From the NCBI RefSeq assembly GCF_032854445.1, contig NC_088303.1, forward strand, positions 6,023,501 to 6,087,500: a stretch of DNA of 64,000 bases, in the 5' to 3' direction. Source of the DNA: Liolophura sinensis (Eukaryota; Mollusca; Polyplacophora; Chitonida; Chitonidae). The notes beneath the pieces are model-generated. The model saw nothing but the letters and a program-made list of their open reading frames with translations. It did not search any database and was not told the DNA's origin. Positions 14,861 to 26,239 of the stretch are shown in pieces (within the stretch, counting starts at the first letter, position 1; every line of letters begins with the position of its first letter). Position numbers and translations under genes: made by a program.

Positions 14861-17800
14861 TCGTAGATCGCTTCTTGTCACCAAGGTCATACATTGCAGT
14901 GAGAGAGCGGGGGAATCTGCAAATGATAGAATCTCATTTCCAGCCAGATGCCTTAAAATTCTTCAGCGTTTTCGCGACTCCAAATTTAATTGGCAATAAA
15001 TATTTGTGTATGTATTTAGATAATCGTAGAGTTTTATACTTATTGGTCACCTCTAGAAGTATGGAGACAATTTTGAATTAGATGCCAAAGACCCTAAATT
15101 GTGGACTAAAATGCATGACGTTGTTTTGCAGTTTAAGTATGAAAAAAGTGAGAAAACTCCGAAGTGTTTTAGTTGTTTCCTTTACACATCAACACGGCCA
15201 TTTTTTGTCCTTCTGCCGAGATCCATACCTGCCGAATACCGCCTCTGCTGGAAGAGCTTACAAATATAGATTACTAATTAACATAACCCAGAACGACGTG
15301 TTGTTGTTTAGTTACTGTGAGCGGAGCGGGAAGGAAAATACGGACCAAATTTTACCAAAACTGATGGTGATCGTGTTTCATCCACGGAAACTAGTTATTT
15401 GTAAGCTGTGGCCGATCGGTCACTCCATGTATTGCTGAAGTACTTTCATTTTGGTGGAAACGCTAGACTCGGGAATTATTGTGTAAGTTATGCGAACGTT
15501 ATTAAAGACACTCGTCTACTTCGACGAATGGAAACCTGTATTCGTTTGCTCAGGTATTTCGCTCGTATGGAGCATTTATTGGCTAAAACGTCACTTTATG
15601 TCACTTTCACTAAAATCAGAAAACAAGGTTTCTTTTCAACAGAGCACGGAATCGACATATTTGTATGGTCTGTAGTGGAGAGAGTAGATTTGACGCACGT
15701 GTATGCCGCATTAGTGTCAGCGCAGTCGAGGGCTCACTGCCACTAAGGCTCCAACAACACTACAGGTTGAGGATTTGTACACTCAAAAAGAAAAGTGCGC
15801 AATGTACGGAAAGTGGTATGATTGAGTGAGTGGGTTAGTCTCAATCTGAGACTCAGTCTGACTGTAAGTTCACCTTCTGTCTTGAAGCGTTGTTAGTAAA
15901 ACACGACCCAACACTGAAAAGCAGTCAGTTCCCTTTCTATTCACTTCATGTATCAATGTAAAACGGGAGAAAGTGCACACCTTTTGATTCACTGAGAGTG
16001 CATGCTGAGTGGTCAGCAAAAAAGCACTAACCAGAAATCAATCAGTCGTTCAGTCACTCCGTTGATCCGTATTACTCGCGGATTAGAAAAACATTTGTTT
16101 CCACTTCCGTATTCGATCTTTATTTTCCCTGTAATATTTCCTGATATGTCGAACTAGGCATATTTTGTCTGGGGTCTGAGCTTTAAGGTTCTCTGTCAGT
16201 GAGCTCATATTGACCGATAGAATGACAGGATCAATTCTTGCCACATAGCCCAGCTTTCTCTTATTGATTACGTAAATCTTGTTTGTCAAGGAAAATCACA
16301 GGGATAAGAAGTTGATTGATTTATTGTGTAACATTACATTCTACGTGAGTGTATGAAGCTTGGTGTTGTCTCACTGGAAATGAGCCCGTCCATCGGCATC
16401 GTGCCTAACTGTCAGTACATCCACGTGAAGCGCACAAGTCCTGTCGGCATACGGATTGGGCAGCAATCACGGCTAAGTTGTTTGAACTATAAATCTCCCC
16501 CCACTATGTTCACCTCATGTAGTGCGTGCATCAGCCAGAGCAGGGTCGGCCATCAAGCTGCGTGGAACTTTTTAAAGTTCTGCGGCACCCTTTGTGATGT
16601 GGGTCTGTAGAGTATATGAATGAAGCAGCATGAAATTCACGTACGGCGAAATTACGCTCTAGAACGAACGTTCATGTGTAAGGCCTATCGTGCTGAATAA
16701 AATTCGCGTTGATAAGAGGCATTTTGAAAAACATGAACTATATCTCATAAAAGTAAAAAAAAAATTAACTTTCTGAAAAACAAAAAAACAAAAACAAACA
16801 AAAAAAACTGTATGGAGTTGTAAAGTCTTGGTTGCTGTTTTTGTAACATGATTAAATTCACATGGCGAAACGTGATTGTGCACAAGGTGAACTATATCCC
16901 TACGAGCCATTAAAATACCTTTGTTGCTAAGAAAGATTACTGTATTGATAACCAGGAAAATGATTTCAATCGATATTGAAAAATATATACTGGGAACTTG
17001 TTTTCGGGTCGCCGGATAATGTTTCAAAAAAATAGTGACAATGATGTGGTTGACAGAGATGTCCTTAGGGTGTCCTGGATATTCTCTGATACATCACACC
17101 GTTTCCATCACAGTCAGTATTGCTGAGGGGTAGTGTTAAACGGCACATCACATTCGTAAGGTACCTTTGGGAAGGTATTCAGCGCATCCATGTAGAAAGT
17201 TAAAAAGTGCCGCAGGCGACATTCTTGGCACAGTTCTTCGTGGAAACATTCCACATTCCAGTTATCAGTTACGGGTAATCGTCAGTTTGAAACGGGCGTT
17301 CTGACTAAAATTCCTGACGCTACTACTAGGTGATGAATATGTATATTTTTGGGGGGGGAGGGGGGAGAGGGGCAACAAAGTACAGGGAGTAACCTTAGAT
17401 CATCGAGGGATTTGGTGCGTGTTGAAGTGTAGGACATTGTTGTCGTTGTTGTGATTCCAGATTGATAGTGCCAGAAGATTAAGTCTGATCATCTCGCCCA
17501 TTATCCCTCACCGTATTACTGTGGACTGGGTGAGATATTACTGAATATTCCTGTTTACCGCATGTTCATATAAAACCATTTCGCTGGCCGTATGGCCTGT
17601 GGCAGCCCCGCATTTCCTGGTGGTGTATTATTAGCTCTGAATTAAGCTATTACCTCATCGGAATATAGGACGGCTATTACCAGATGCTTGGTCTCCCAAG
17701 AGACCTGGAAGCCTTACTTCAATCATGTAATATTTATTTCCATCAAGATTGGTGTAAGATTTACCATGACGAACAAATTCTGCCGCAAGATCACGTAACT

Positions 17801-18405
17801 GGGTTTGTACAAGAACAAATCGGCTTTAAATCGAATCACGTGGTATCCCTCGGGTGATCCCGATCGTTTCCGTAAGTGATACTAAACTCTGGGGACGAAC
17901 TCAATACGTGAAATACCTCATTGCGAGTTATTTACTGAGCTTGACGAAAAATATATGGCGGAAAATACAATTTGGTATTCCCGTTAGAAAAAGAACTTCG
18001 CCCATAATTCCTGAGTTTATTGATGGTTGTTAAGCAAATACTATTCATATTTAATGGGCCAATGTTAGTAAAGGGAACAAAATCTCGTGATAATGAAAAT
18101 AAATTGTTCAGCTGTCTTCCTGGAGAACATCCGCCGTCTTTGAGGCGACATGCAGGAAGTTATGTGCATTAAAGTCTAGTAATGTTTCTGTGACAAATTT
18201 CTTTCGCCCATAAAGCATGATAAGCCTTACAAATATTATGGCTAATATGATGGATGCTAGATTGAAAAGATTTGTAAAAATGGTGAAAAAAACAAAAAAA
18301 CAAAATTGATGCTGTGATGCGAAATTCCAACTTTTCAGGCATGTTGCTCTACGTTCCAGGAAGTGACTGTGATCGTTTAATGAAGCTATTGTTCAGAATA
18401 GCTTT
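14861..18405. other. Non-coding stretch with a G4 motif
   Basis: Open frames of up to about 120 codons occur on both strands but have no domain-like content and no paired splice sites. A G-rich run at 17351-17372 (tracts of 8, 6 and 4 G) can form a G-quadruplex on the plus strand. A possible heavily decayed SINE tail near 17110-17160 was not called. Confidence 0.4.
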
Positions 18406-18408
18406 GTG

Positions 18409-18990
18409 TCATATGAATGAGTTGGCTCTGGTAGGTCTCGCGGTGTTGCACATGAATGTGAGATAGCCATGGTAGGTTGTGTCTGGCTTTGCGCCACGTG
18501 AATGTGAGGTAGCTCTAGTGGGTTGAATCTCTCTGTGTGTCTTGAAAATGTGATATCTCTGGCTGTATCTCGACGTGTTCCACATGAATGTAAAATGACT
18601 CTGGTGGGTTATATCTCGGTATGTTCCAGAGGGATGTAAGATTAATATGGTAGGTTGTATCTCACTGTGTGCCATATGAATTAGATAGTTATTATTATCT
18701 CTCGCTGTGTCCACATGTCCTATGGCACATCAGTACATGGTACATGATAAAAGTATCTGTCGCTATGTGTAACATTAGTTTACATACATGTAGTTCTTGT
18801 ATGTTATGTTGTGTGTTGTTCTACGGCAGGTTTTATGTCGCTCTTTCTTGCGTTAATGTGATGTAGTTTTGGTAGGTCAGTATGATATAGGTCTGACAGT
18901 TTTATGTCACCTTTTACGTCACATCAATAGGATAGAACTCTGGTAGGTTATATGTCGCTTTGTGTTACATCATTCAGAGGGACATCTGAT
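18409..18990. repeat. Degenerate minisatellite, unit about 43-46 bp
   Basis: Loosely repeated words such as TGGTAGGTT, ATATCTC(G/T)CTGTGT and CCACATGAATGT recur every 43-46 bp from about 18420 to 18670. Scattered related words continue to about 18970. The copies differ a lot, so the array is old. The 101-codon open frame on the minus strand here shows the same periodicity and is not treated as a gene. Confidence 0.65.
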
Positions 18991-19616
18991 AATGTATGTG
19001 GTTTAAAAGCCACGCCTGTCAGCGGTACATATAACAGTTTACATACTCACACCACTCAAAAGAATGTCTCTGTATCTACCACTTCTGGCAGCTTAAATGT
19101 GTACATACGTAATTTCGGTGAGTTAGTTTTAGTCGATCAGAAAGAACCTCTGGCGTTTGATAAGCAGTTGAATTGAAGTACACGTTAACACACTGATTAA
19201 CACGAGACACCAAAGCTCCATCAATCATTCGCATATTTTGTTTGTCAGTAATAAGTGAGATGGGGAATATTCCGCGCACAAAGAAAATCGGACCCAAATC
19301 TGTGTAGTCTTGTTCATTTCTGTCTGTAAGATGGCGAGTTGTGAGCAAACTGATAACGTAATACTCGTGTGATACAAGAGGATAATGATCAGTCTGGTTT
19401 AGACCCGATTCGCCACGGAGTGACAGAACGTACAGTAGTGAAGCACAGAACCCGCTTACATGTACGACAGAATTGCAGGCGCATGATTAAGATAAGGACT
19501 TATTTGTGTTCTTCCTTTGTTAAACTTGCCTGAGAAGTAAAATCGCTCTTGTGTCGATCTTGCCACATCGCAATCCTGTTGTATCACACTGCTATATTTG
19601 CTGTGTCCCTAAGTGT

Positions 19617-19757
19617 GAAGGCCTTCAGCAACCTGCATATGGTCGTGGGTTTCCTCCGGACTCTGCCCGGTTTCCTTTCACCAAAATGCTGGCCGCAGTC
19701 GTATAAGTGAAATATTCTTTAGTACTGCGTAAAACATCAATCAAGTAAATGAATATT
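19617..19757 (+). mobile_element. SINE family A, 3' half
   Basis: Aligns to the 3' half of the full copy at 63095: CAGCAACCTGC, ATGGTCGTGGGTTTC, CTCTGCCCGGTTTCC, GTCGTATAAGTGAAATATTC, CTGCGTAAAACATCAATCAA and a short A-rich tail. The tRNA head is absent and no clear target-site duplication is visible. Confidence 0.85.
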
Positions 19758-19958
19758 TGCTCTGCTATATATAACGCCTCGCAGGAGACAGCCACATTAT
19801 ACACTGATGCGGTAGCGACTTGAGCTGTGTCCCTATGCTGTACTTCTATTTATAATACGCTGCCACTTTTCAAGTCTAATCTGAATGACCCGAATTAGAA
19901 TTGAACCCGGTTCTGCCGGTTACGACAGGGACGCTCTAACCACTTGGCCACCACTGTG
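19755..19958 (-). mobile_element. tRNA-derived SINE-like element, family E, minus strand
   Basis: On the minus strand from about 19955 downwards there is a tRNA-like head with A box TGGCCAAGTGGTTAGAGCG and B-box-like GGTTCAATTCT, about 70 nt in all. A non-tRNA body continues to about 19755, where it meets the tail of the plus-strand family A copy. A functional tRNA gene is unlikely because the 5' and 3' acceptor ends do not pair well by eye. Confidence 0.55.
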
Positions 19959-19959
19959 T

Positions 19960-21515
19960 GATAGTGTTGGTAAGGTATGTTTCCTTACCAACCTTTATAA
20001 ACATCAGAGGACATGTGGTAACACAATAATAGCGCCCTTTACTAATGATTATCAGAATGCAAGTGTAAAACGCTTAGATTATCATTTATGCTATTTTTTG
20101 TGTAAACCTTATCTGTGATATGTAATGTAATTACATGATTTTTTGTGCGAGTTTGAAAAAAGGTAAAAGCTTTTTCCTCCGAAGACAACAACAAGAACAA
20201 CAACAACTGCAAGAAAAAAATAAGAACAACAAACAACAAAAACAACAACAACAAAACTAAAAACAACAACAAGCATACAAATTATCCAAGGTCTTTTCTC
20301 TGGAGGAACATGGATAATATCGGAATAACTGTTCTGTTATGAATCAGGAAATATGCATTCCGAAACACTTTCTGTAGACTTGACGGAGAAAGCTAAATTG
20401 ACAGCTTATCTGTGGTATTTCAATGGCTAGTTGCTTGAGAAATTCTATAAAATAGCTTGCGCTTACAGCTTTATTAATGCGTATGTGGTAGGATGTCAAT
20501 TGTGAAAAATATTCTCAAAAAAATAGTCCCGCGTGGACTGATTCGTGAATTCAAAAAGAAGAAAGCTCCCCTTTCATAGAAACGTGGTGTGACTTGGTCA
20601 TGCACTTGGGGGTTTGGTCAAAAGTTATTCTATATTTAGCTCGCAGAAAATAAAAATCTGCAATTTGCTTAAATCAATGGTATCTGTAGGAAACATGAGG
20701 CGACGTCTGAACCGCTGGACGTCACTCATCACTGAAAGACAATAAATCGTCAGAACTAGTGCGGACTACCTGGGACGGCAACCGGAAGTAAGTTTATACC
20801 ACCGAGGCAAACGTACTCGGAATGATGATTGGTGATTATTAAGAGTCACTCCTTAAACGTCACATTTGTCAACTTAATAAATATCTTTCTCCGGAGAGCA
20901 CTGGACTGTTGTCATTAATGACTAAAGCTCACGACTGGAGTTTAACGCATGGCGATTTCAGGATTCATTTATACAAATATCCATTTAATTAGGGACATGG
21001 CTAGCCGCCCAAAGGGATAATGACCCGAACTAATAAGACGGCTTGCTGTAACCCGTCACTGATTGCATGTAGTCCGGCCAGGTATAATACGCCTCTAGTA
21101 TATACTGAGCCCCTTCCAGCTCTCTGCCAGCTAGATTAACAGCTGACATTTACCCTGTCGGCTGCCTCAATCTTATACGACATCTACCAATTTCAGGGAC
21201 AGTCTAGACGAGACACCAAAAATTATACTATAGTCACAAAACTTTGTAAACTTAATTTAAATTTAATATATCTGTTTAATTATCATTTTTTACAAAATAT
21301 TCTAAAACTATGTGGACGTAAAGACGAGACGCAAAATGTCGCAATACATTGGGTGTTCGGCTTCTCTGCTCCATTTATTGCTGACAATTATTGAAAGATC
21401 TGAGTATTTTTTGTAGCTTTCTTTTGGTTTTCAGTTTCCGAGGAACTTCACTTTTATAACCTAAGGAGGTATCGAAATAAGTGTCTGTTTCGGATTTACT
21501 TATGATACACTATGC
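19960..21515. other. Non-coding stretch with an AAC microsatellite
   Basis: Apart from the AAC-rich run annotated separately, nothing recognisable: no exon signals, no SINE, no tandem array. Confidence 0.4.
20183..20275. repeat. AAC-rich microsatellite, imperfect
   Basis: Runs of AAC/ACA triplets interrupted by AAG and A-tracts. The opposite strand reads as a run of leucine/valine codons, a low-complexity frame and not a protein. Confidence 0.85.
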
Positions 21516-21524
21516 CAGCTAGTC

Positions 21525-21960
21525 TGTTACGTTGCATTTGTTTCTGGGCCTGAGATTGTCACGTTTTCTGTTATGCTGTATTTGTTCTTGGTGCTGTCAT
21601 ATGCAACACGGTCAAATTTTGTGTTCCCTTGTATTCGCTCTGGGTAATGAGCTCGACGCGTGCAACTGGTCATGATTTCTGATACGTTGTATTTGTTTGG
21701 GGTGCTCAGTTTGTCGCGTTGTATTTGTTCCGCACTGTTGGTTGATGTTTTGGTCACACTTTGTGATACGTTGTTTTCCCGGGTATTGAGTTCGTCACGT
21801 GTACTCAGTCTTTATGTGGTTGCCCAGATACTCATGTGAACACAATCACATTTTGTGATACGTTGTTTTCCCGGGTACTGAGTTCGTCACGTGTACTCAT
21901 TCTGTTGAGTCGATGTCCAGATACTCGGGTGCACACGATCACATTTTCTTTCAGGATGTT
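21525..21960. repeat. Degenerate tandem repeat, unit about 92 bp
   Basis: TTGTGATACGTTGTTTTCCC, then GTTCGTCACGTGTACTCA, occurs twice 92 bp apart (21761 and 21853). Looser relatives (GATACGTTGTATTTGTTTGG, GTCGCGTTGTATTTGTTC) extend to about 21525. The two right-hand units are the most alike. No gene is inferred from the minus-strand open frame here. Confidence 0.7.
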
Positions 21961-22919
21961 TTCCCTCAGATTTTTTGTGTAAAAGCGTTTTGTGAACATT
22001 AAATTATATTTGCGCTGTTATACAAGTTGCTCAGGCCTGTGGTACGCAGGTGTCAAAATTTGTGCCCGGCGTCGTGTCCATGGCTGAATAATAGTGCAAG
22101 CATATGTCAGTATGGCACATGTAAATGCTCTTGACTCACCCAAACGGGCCCCACAAGAGAACATTGTTACATCTTCTGATATACTGTGTTTCGTCTGGAT
22201 AATGAACCTCTGTCATGCACTTGGTCGTCACATGCAATGTTAACCCATATCCGGCTCATCCTTTGACGTAATCGAGTTGCAGCTTGTGAAATTTAACACG
22301 GCGTTAATATAGAGGCGGTTGTCAGTTGTTTGTATTTCTTCTGAATTATAACTTCTGCAGTCAAAAGGCTGCGTATCTGAAGAGATGTTTATGACCATTA
22401 AAACACCTCCAAGGATAATATTATGACTGTAGCGCAAGCAAGGCAAATCATCATAAATAAAGCGTGACACCAACGTGGACAAGATGGCTAGAAATTGGAG
22501 CGTTATGTGGCAATAACTTCACAGTTCGCTGACACGCTCGAGATTTTATTTTTACGGTATTCGGAGCGGAATCGGCTTGGGCTTGATGGATGTGACGGTC
22601 TTCATATGGGAAAAAGAATTTTATGCCATTATTTGCATTGGTGTCATTGTATAACCGATAAATTTTCCTTACAAACGAAACCCGGGGGCTTTGGTTAACT
22701 TGTGATGTCAGCGTACAATAATTGGTGTGCGGAACTAAACACTGTTCGAATGATACCCCCCCCGCCCCCAGGAAATTTAACCTGGATGTATTCGCCAGGA
22801 TTTTATCAGTATACGATGTTCACCGCTTGATATTCTAAATATAACCTGTTGATTGAAATAATGACAGATGTGCCCCTGAAACCACTTAAGGTATTAATAT
22901 TGCAATTAACATGCGTACT

Positions 22920-23405
22920 CAGGAATCACCATGTGCCTCGTAGAGATAATCTGTACAGACCGGATACGACATGTGCACCGTCAAGACATTTTGTGTACGC
23001 CGCAGACAACATATTTATCGTCAAGACATTCTGTACACACCGTAGACAACATGTACATAATCAAGACAACCTCTACACACCGGGGACAACGTGTGCCTTG
23101 TCAAGACATTCTGTATACACCGGACACAACATATGTATCGTCAAGAGAACATGTACACACAGGACCCATCATGTACCTCGTCAAGACAACCTATGTGCCT
23201 CGTCAAGAGAACATGTGCACACCCGAGACAACATGTGCCTGATCAAGACGTTCTGTATACATCGAACACAACTTATGCATCGTCAACAGAACATGTAGAC
23301 ACAGGACACAATATGTACATCGTTAAGACTGTACACTCAGGAGACAACATGTGCCTCCAAGACAATCTGTACCTAGCACCCCAAAAAACGTGCATCGCTG
23401 AGACA
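22920..23405. repeat. 40-bp minisatellite
   Basis: The word TCAAGACA/TCAAGAGA starts at 22981, 23021, 23061, 23101, 23141 and 23181, exactly 40 bp apart. A partial 22-bp unit follows at about 23203, then further copies at 23243 and 23283 and decayed units to about 23400. Associated words are ACAACATGTAC and CTGTACACACCG. Because 40 is not a multiple of three, three overlapping frames are open for 100-150 codons on the plus strand. They show the repeat's periodicity and nothing else protein-like. Confidence 0.9.
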
Positions 23406-24606
23406 GTTTCTTCACCATGAAGTCAACTTATCCATCGTATGGTTAAAGATTCTCTCCGGAGACAGAAGTGTGGATATCAGTATAATTTGCTACATTTTTC
23501 ATCTCCAGATTCCAGAGGTGTGCAGTTTACTTATGGCTTAAAGGGAAATGGAGAGCATTGGTTTGGGAGTGAATCGCAAGTTGTTCTATACCATTATGCT
23601 CATGAACTTTTCAAAGGGACCTAAAACGTGCTAAAATTTTATGGTTCGATGCCAAGACGGGCATGAACATCTTCATGCTTTTAAAGCGGTTATGAACGGA
23701 TAAGGGAAGCATAAGCGAATGCTCATGTCACTCTCCTATTGTCTTCGTGCATGCCACCGCCGTTTTCAGCTGCATAGGGCGTTTTGGGAAATCACATCAT
23801 CTAGGCGAAAGGAATGCCAGAGGGCATGCAATGAGCAATATTGCTTACAGCTATAATGACATAACTGCTGTAAAAACATAGCAGAAGGCCTCATGGTTAG
23901 TTTTTCCCGCTAATGAAATCATCAGAGTTATCTGCATGACAAGGTGATCGATTTCATTTTATCCGGAATGTCAGTTTTCTTTGTGCTAGTGTGCTAGTTA
24001 TTTCAACGTTCAATGTCTTAAGAGAACGTTATTAGGCTTCATTCTAATGCACATTATTATGGAGACTAAAAAAACCCTCTTTTTGATTGATGTATTGTTT
24101 GCAGGTTGCTGCTTTTGGATCGTCCCTTGTACATGGCGATCTGAGAAGGAATCATACTTCAAGGCATATACTCTTTCCTTCAACAACATAAGGTTCGCCA
24201 CGATAATGCTGAAATAGTGCAAATGAGGTGTTCAGCATCAATCATTCATTCAGCAACATATGATTTTCTTCTATACCGGAGCAATCCCTTCTCCGTCTGA
24301 TATCGAAGTGTTTGATAGACGTTGACACATCAATTTTTCTATAGTTGACAATATCATTTCCATGTACAAGCCAACCACATGGACAGAGTTTTCACGGTCT
24401 GGGTTAATGCTTCAAATTATCCCTGGTCAAAGGAAGTCTGAATAATACGTGAGTGGAAAGCTGTATAGGATTAAGTTTTAAATTTCATTTGCGTAATGCA
24501 CGTGCATTTTGCAGTCCCAGCAGCATTGAAATCATGAACTGTGTCTTCTACTGCTTATTATGTTGTATGTTATATTTGGTAGTGCTTGTGTTAAGATGCC
24601 CCCCCC
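23406..24606. other. Non-coding stretch, ends in a C run
   Basis: No exon or element recognised. A homopolymer of 13 C at 24599-24611 adjoins the next SINE fragment. Confidence 0.4.
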
Positions 24607-24762
24607 CCCCCTGGGAATTCACGACCATAATAATGTATGCTGGTAGTCCTTCCCATATACAGCCGGAGGAGAAAACCATCATGAGCTGGACTTAATTTTA
24701 CAACTTTGTGACAGGCTCCTGGATCATTGCGCCAGGTCTAGATATGACTTGTTTTGGAGACA
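24607..24762 (-). mobile_element. SINE family A, inverted 5' half at the satellite edge
   Basis: Minus-strand match to the head and middle of family A: CATCATGAGCTGGACTT corresponds to the segment just downstream of the tRNA-like B box, and CTCCTGGATCATTGCGCC to the segment between the two boxes. It ends near TTGGAGAC, the start of the tRNA-like head. It points away from the family A 3' half at 24806, so the two make an inverted pair. Confidence 0.75.
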
Positions 24763-24770
24763 TCTTTGCT

Positions 24771-24790
24771 GTTTTGAATATTGGTTTGGC
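24771..24790 (+). repeat. Isolated fragment of the 36-bp satellite
   Basis: GTTTTGAATATTGGTTTGGC is identical to part of units inside the main array (for example near 30755). Here it lies alone, about 160 bp outside the array, between the two oppositely oriented SINE halves. Confidence 0.75.
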
Positions 24791-24805
24791 CTCTCTAGCC
24801 GTGAG

Positions 24806-24945
24806 AAGGCCTTGAACCAGCCTGCAGATGGTCTTCGGTTTCTCCCAGGCTCTGCCTGGATTCCTCCTGCCATAATGCTTTTAAAATGAACAGTGAAATG
24901 TTTTAAAGTACGGCGTAAAACACCATTTAAATAAGTAAAAGAAAA
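24806..24945 (+). mobile_element. SINE family A, 3' half joining the satellite
   Basis: Plus-strand 3' half: CAGCCTGCAGATGGTC, CAGGCTCTGCCTGGATTCCT, AGTACGGCGTAAAACACCAT and an A-rich tail AAATAAGTAAAAGAAAAA. The satellite begins within about 10 bp of the tail. Confidence 0.85.
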
Positions 24946-25008
24946 ATTCTTAGGCTAGATAAGAGTGTGATGGTTTGGATTCTGGTCTGTCTAGATCAGT
25001 GTGTTGTG

Positions 25009-25611
25009 GTTTGGATTCTGGTCTGGCTAGATCAGAGTGTGGTATTTTGGATTCTGGTCTGTCTAAATCAGTGTGCTGTGGTTTGGATTCTGGTCTGGCT
25101 AGATCAGTGTGTTGTGGTTTGGATTCTGGTCTGACTAAATCAGTGTGTGGTGTTTTGGATATTAGTTTGGCTAGATCGGTGCGTTGTGGTTTGGATTGTG
25201 GTCTGGCTAGATCAGTGTGTGTTGTTTTGCATTCTGGTCTGGCTAGATCAGTTTGTGGTGTTTTGGATATTGGTTTGGCTGGATCAGTGTTGTGGTTTGG
25301 ATTATGGTTTGGCTAGATAAGTGTGTGATGGTTTGGATTCTGGTCTGTCTAAATCAGTGTGTTGTGGTTTGGATTCTGGTCTGGCTAGATCAGTGTGTGG
25401 TGTTTTGGATATTGGTTTGGCTAGATCAGTGTGTTATGGTTTGGATTCTGGTCTGGCTAGATCAGTGTGTGGTGTTTTGGATATTGGTTTGGCTGGATGA
25501 GTGTTGTGGTTTGGATATTGGTTTGGCTAAATCAGTTTTGTGGTTTGGATATTGGTTTGGCTAAATCAGTGTTGTGGTTGGATATTGGATTGGCTAGATC
25601 AGTGTGTGGTG
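25009..25611 (+). repeat. 603-bp duplication inside the array, first copy
   Basis: Every off-consensus feature of this block recurs exactly 603 bp downstream: GAGTGTGGTATTTTGG, GATATTAGTTTGGC, GGTTGGATATTGGATTGG and the shortened units. The match continues to 25636 before the copies part. No mismatch was seen by eye. Confidence 0.9.
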
Positions 25612-26239
25612 GTTTGGATTCTGGTCTGGCTAGATCAGAGTGTGGTATTTTGGATTCTGGTCTGTCTAAATCAGTGTGCTGTGGTTTGGATTCTGGTCTG
25701 GCTAGATCAGTGTGTTGTGGTTTGGATTCTGGTCTGACTAAATCAGTGTGTGGTGTTTTGGATATTAGTTTGGCTAGATCGGTGCGTTGTGGTTTGGATT
25801 GTGGTCTGGCTAGATCAGTGTGTGTTGTTTTGCATTCTGGTCTGGCTAGATCAGTTTGTGGTGTTTTGGATATTGGTTTGGCTGGATCAGTGTTGTGGTT
25901 TGGATTATGGTTTGGCTAGATAAGTGTGTGATGGTTTGGATTCTGGTCTGTCTAAATCAGTGTGTTGTGGTTTGGATTCTGGTCTGGCTAGATCAGTGTG
26001 TGGTGTTTTGGATATTGGTTTGGCTAGATCAGTGTGTTATGGTTTGGATTCTGGTCTGGCTAGATCAGTGTGTGGTGTTTTGGATATTGGTTTGGCTGGA
26101 TGAGTGTTGTGGTTTGGATATTGGTTTGGCTAAATCAGTTTTGTGGTTTGGATATTGGTTTGGCTAAATCAGTGTTGTGGTTGGATATTGGATTGGCTAG
26201 ATCAGTGTGTGGTGGTTTGGATTCTGGTCTGGCTAGATC
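25612..26239 (+). repeat. 603-bp duplication inside the array, second copy
   Basis: Pairs with 25009-25636 at an offset of 603 bp. Since 603 is not a multiple of 36, the copied segment includes whole runs of normal and shortened units. This is a block duplication, not unit-by-unit slippage. Confidence 0.9.

Noticed and set aside
17080-17165. Possible SINE 3' end (TTGCTGAGGGGTAGTGTTAAAC)
   Set aside because: Too diverged from the other copies to separate from chance, with no A-rich tail or duplication.
22981-23405. CRISPR-like appearance of regularly spaced repeats
   Set aside because: The intervals are themselves similar and the repeat is a plain 40-bp tandem array in a eukaryotic context. 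There are no unique spacers and no cas genes.
22849-23420. Three overlapping plus-strand frames of 103-149 codons, Cys/His/Arg-rich
   Set aside because: They overlap in different frames and repeat with the 40-bp minisatellite. No splice or domain evidence.
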